Assembly: GCF_030159955.1 (NCBI RefSeq)
Contig: NZ_BSNK01000001.1
Location: 124,001-188,000, forward strand
DNA length: 64,000 bases
Reading direction: 5' to 3'
Origin: Algimonas ampicilliniresistens
GTDB lineage: Bacteria; Pseudomonadota; Alphaproteobacteria; Caulobacterales; Maricaulaceae
In this document: positions 63,973 through 64,000 of the stretch, piece after piece
Position numbering within the stretch: the stretch's first letter is position 1
Layout: each line of letters opens with the position of its first letter
Translations under genes and position numbers: made by a program
Notes under the pieces: model-generated
Seen by the model: only the letters and a program-made list of their open reading frames with translations
Told to the model about the DNA's origin: nothing
Database searches by the model: none

Positions 63973-64000
63973 ACTGGTCCTAAGGGTCCACCACGGGCCC

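Noticed and set aside
1-64000. CRISPR arrays, prophage or insertion sequences
   Set aside because: No regularly spaced repeats, transposase, integrase or phage structural genes were seen.

Overview
The window looks like chromosomal DNA of a marine, aerobic, heterotrophic alphaproteobacterium. The evidence is: a fused iron-sulphur protein / cytochrome b / cytochrome c1 operon; a ribosomal protein S16 with a long Ala/Glu tail; the methyltransferase - comF - grxC - nitrilase - DUF1178 neighbourhood seen in that class; an HWE-type histidine kinase with a CHASE3 sensor; AlkB; and moderate GC content. An assignment near Hyphomonadaceae / Maricaulales is inference. There is no phage, transposase or CRISPR array. 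The window reads as core chromosome with a few accessory patches.

Layout. 0-9 kb: a lipoprotein GH9 cellulase, a LysE exporter, rpmI-rplT, an amidohydrolase lipoprotein, a secreted HExxH/TPR protein, then ffh-rpsP. 9-11 kb: a nitroreductase and a secreted protein of unknown function with Cys repeats behind an AT-rich promoter. 11-14.4 kb: a fatty-acid-type operon (CoA transferase, enoyl-CoA hydratase, phosphotransferase-like protein). 14.5-19.5 kb: fthC, BioC/NDUFAF5-like methyltransferase, comF-grxC-nitrilase-DUF1178, semialdehyde dehydrogenase. 19.6-31 kb: CpcT-like lipoprotein, small unknowns, ferredoxin reductase, putA, acyl-CoA ligase, PPK2, YceI, ABC-F. 31-37 kb: a giant MscS channel, glycosylasparaginase, a YcaQ-like protein, GNAT. 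37-41.5 kb: a Tat nitroreductase with its MarR regulator, CPBP protease, AlkB with twin operators, then a 0.68 kb gene-free stretch. 41.5-49 kb: hemF/NTF2/NTF2/trmL operon, petABC, HWE kinase, TonB-like protein. 49-64 kb: polA, msrA, N-formylglutamate amidohydrolase, tRNA-Ser with a broken upstream copy, NUDIX, lipoprotein, HI0933-type flavoprotein, pxpABC-pabBC operon, ZntB-like transporter, arsR/AHSA1 pair, sdaA, and a small membrane protein.

How genes fit together. Amino-acid catabolism is prominent (PutA, 5-oxoprolinase PxpABC, serine dehydratase, N-formylglutamate amidohydrolase, glycosylasparaginase). AlkB, the ferredoxin reductase, the acyl-CoA ligase and the enoyl-CoA hydratase/CoA-transferase operon could together support hydrocarbon or fatty-acid use, but they are not in one operon.

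Most unusual observations: (1) a YcaQ-like gene whose family-typical N-terminus can only be reached from an ATT codon with a good ribosome-binding site; (2) a phosphotransferase gene whose conserved N-terminus lies upstream of its first ATG with no ATG/GTG/TTG available; (3) a truncated tRNA-Ser copy with an inverted tRNA fragment next to the intact gene; (4) five convergent gene pairs sharing their stop codons on a 4-bp YTAR word; (5) a possible structured RNA and a hairpin flanked by 10-bp direct repeats in the gene-free stretch beside alkB. Domain boundaries and positions come from reading the sequence by eye; no database search was run.
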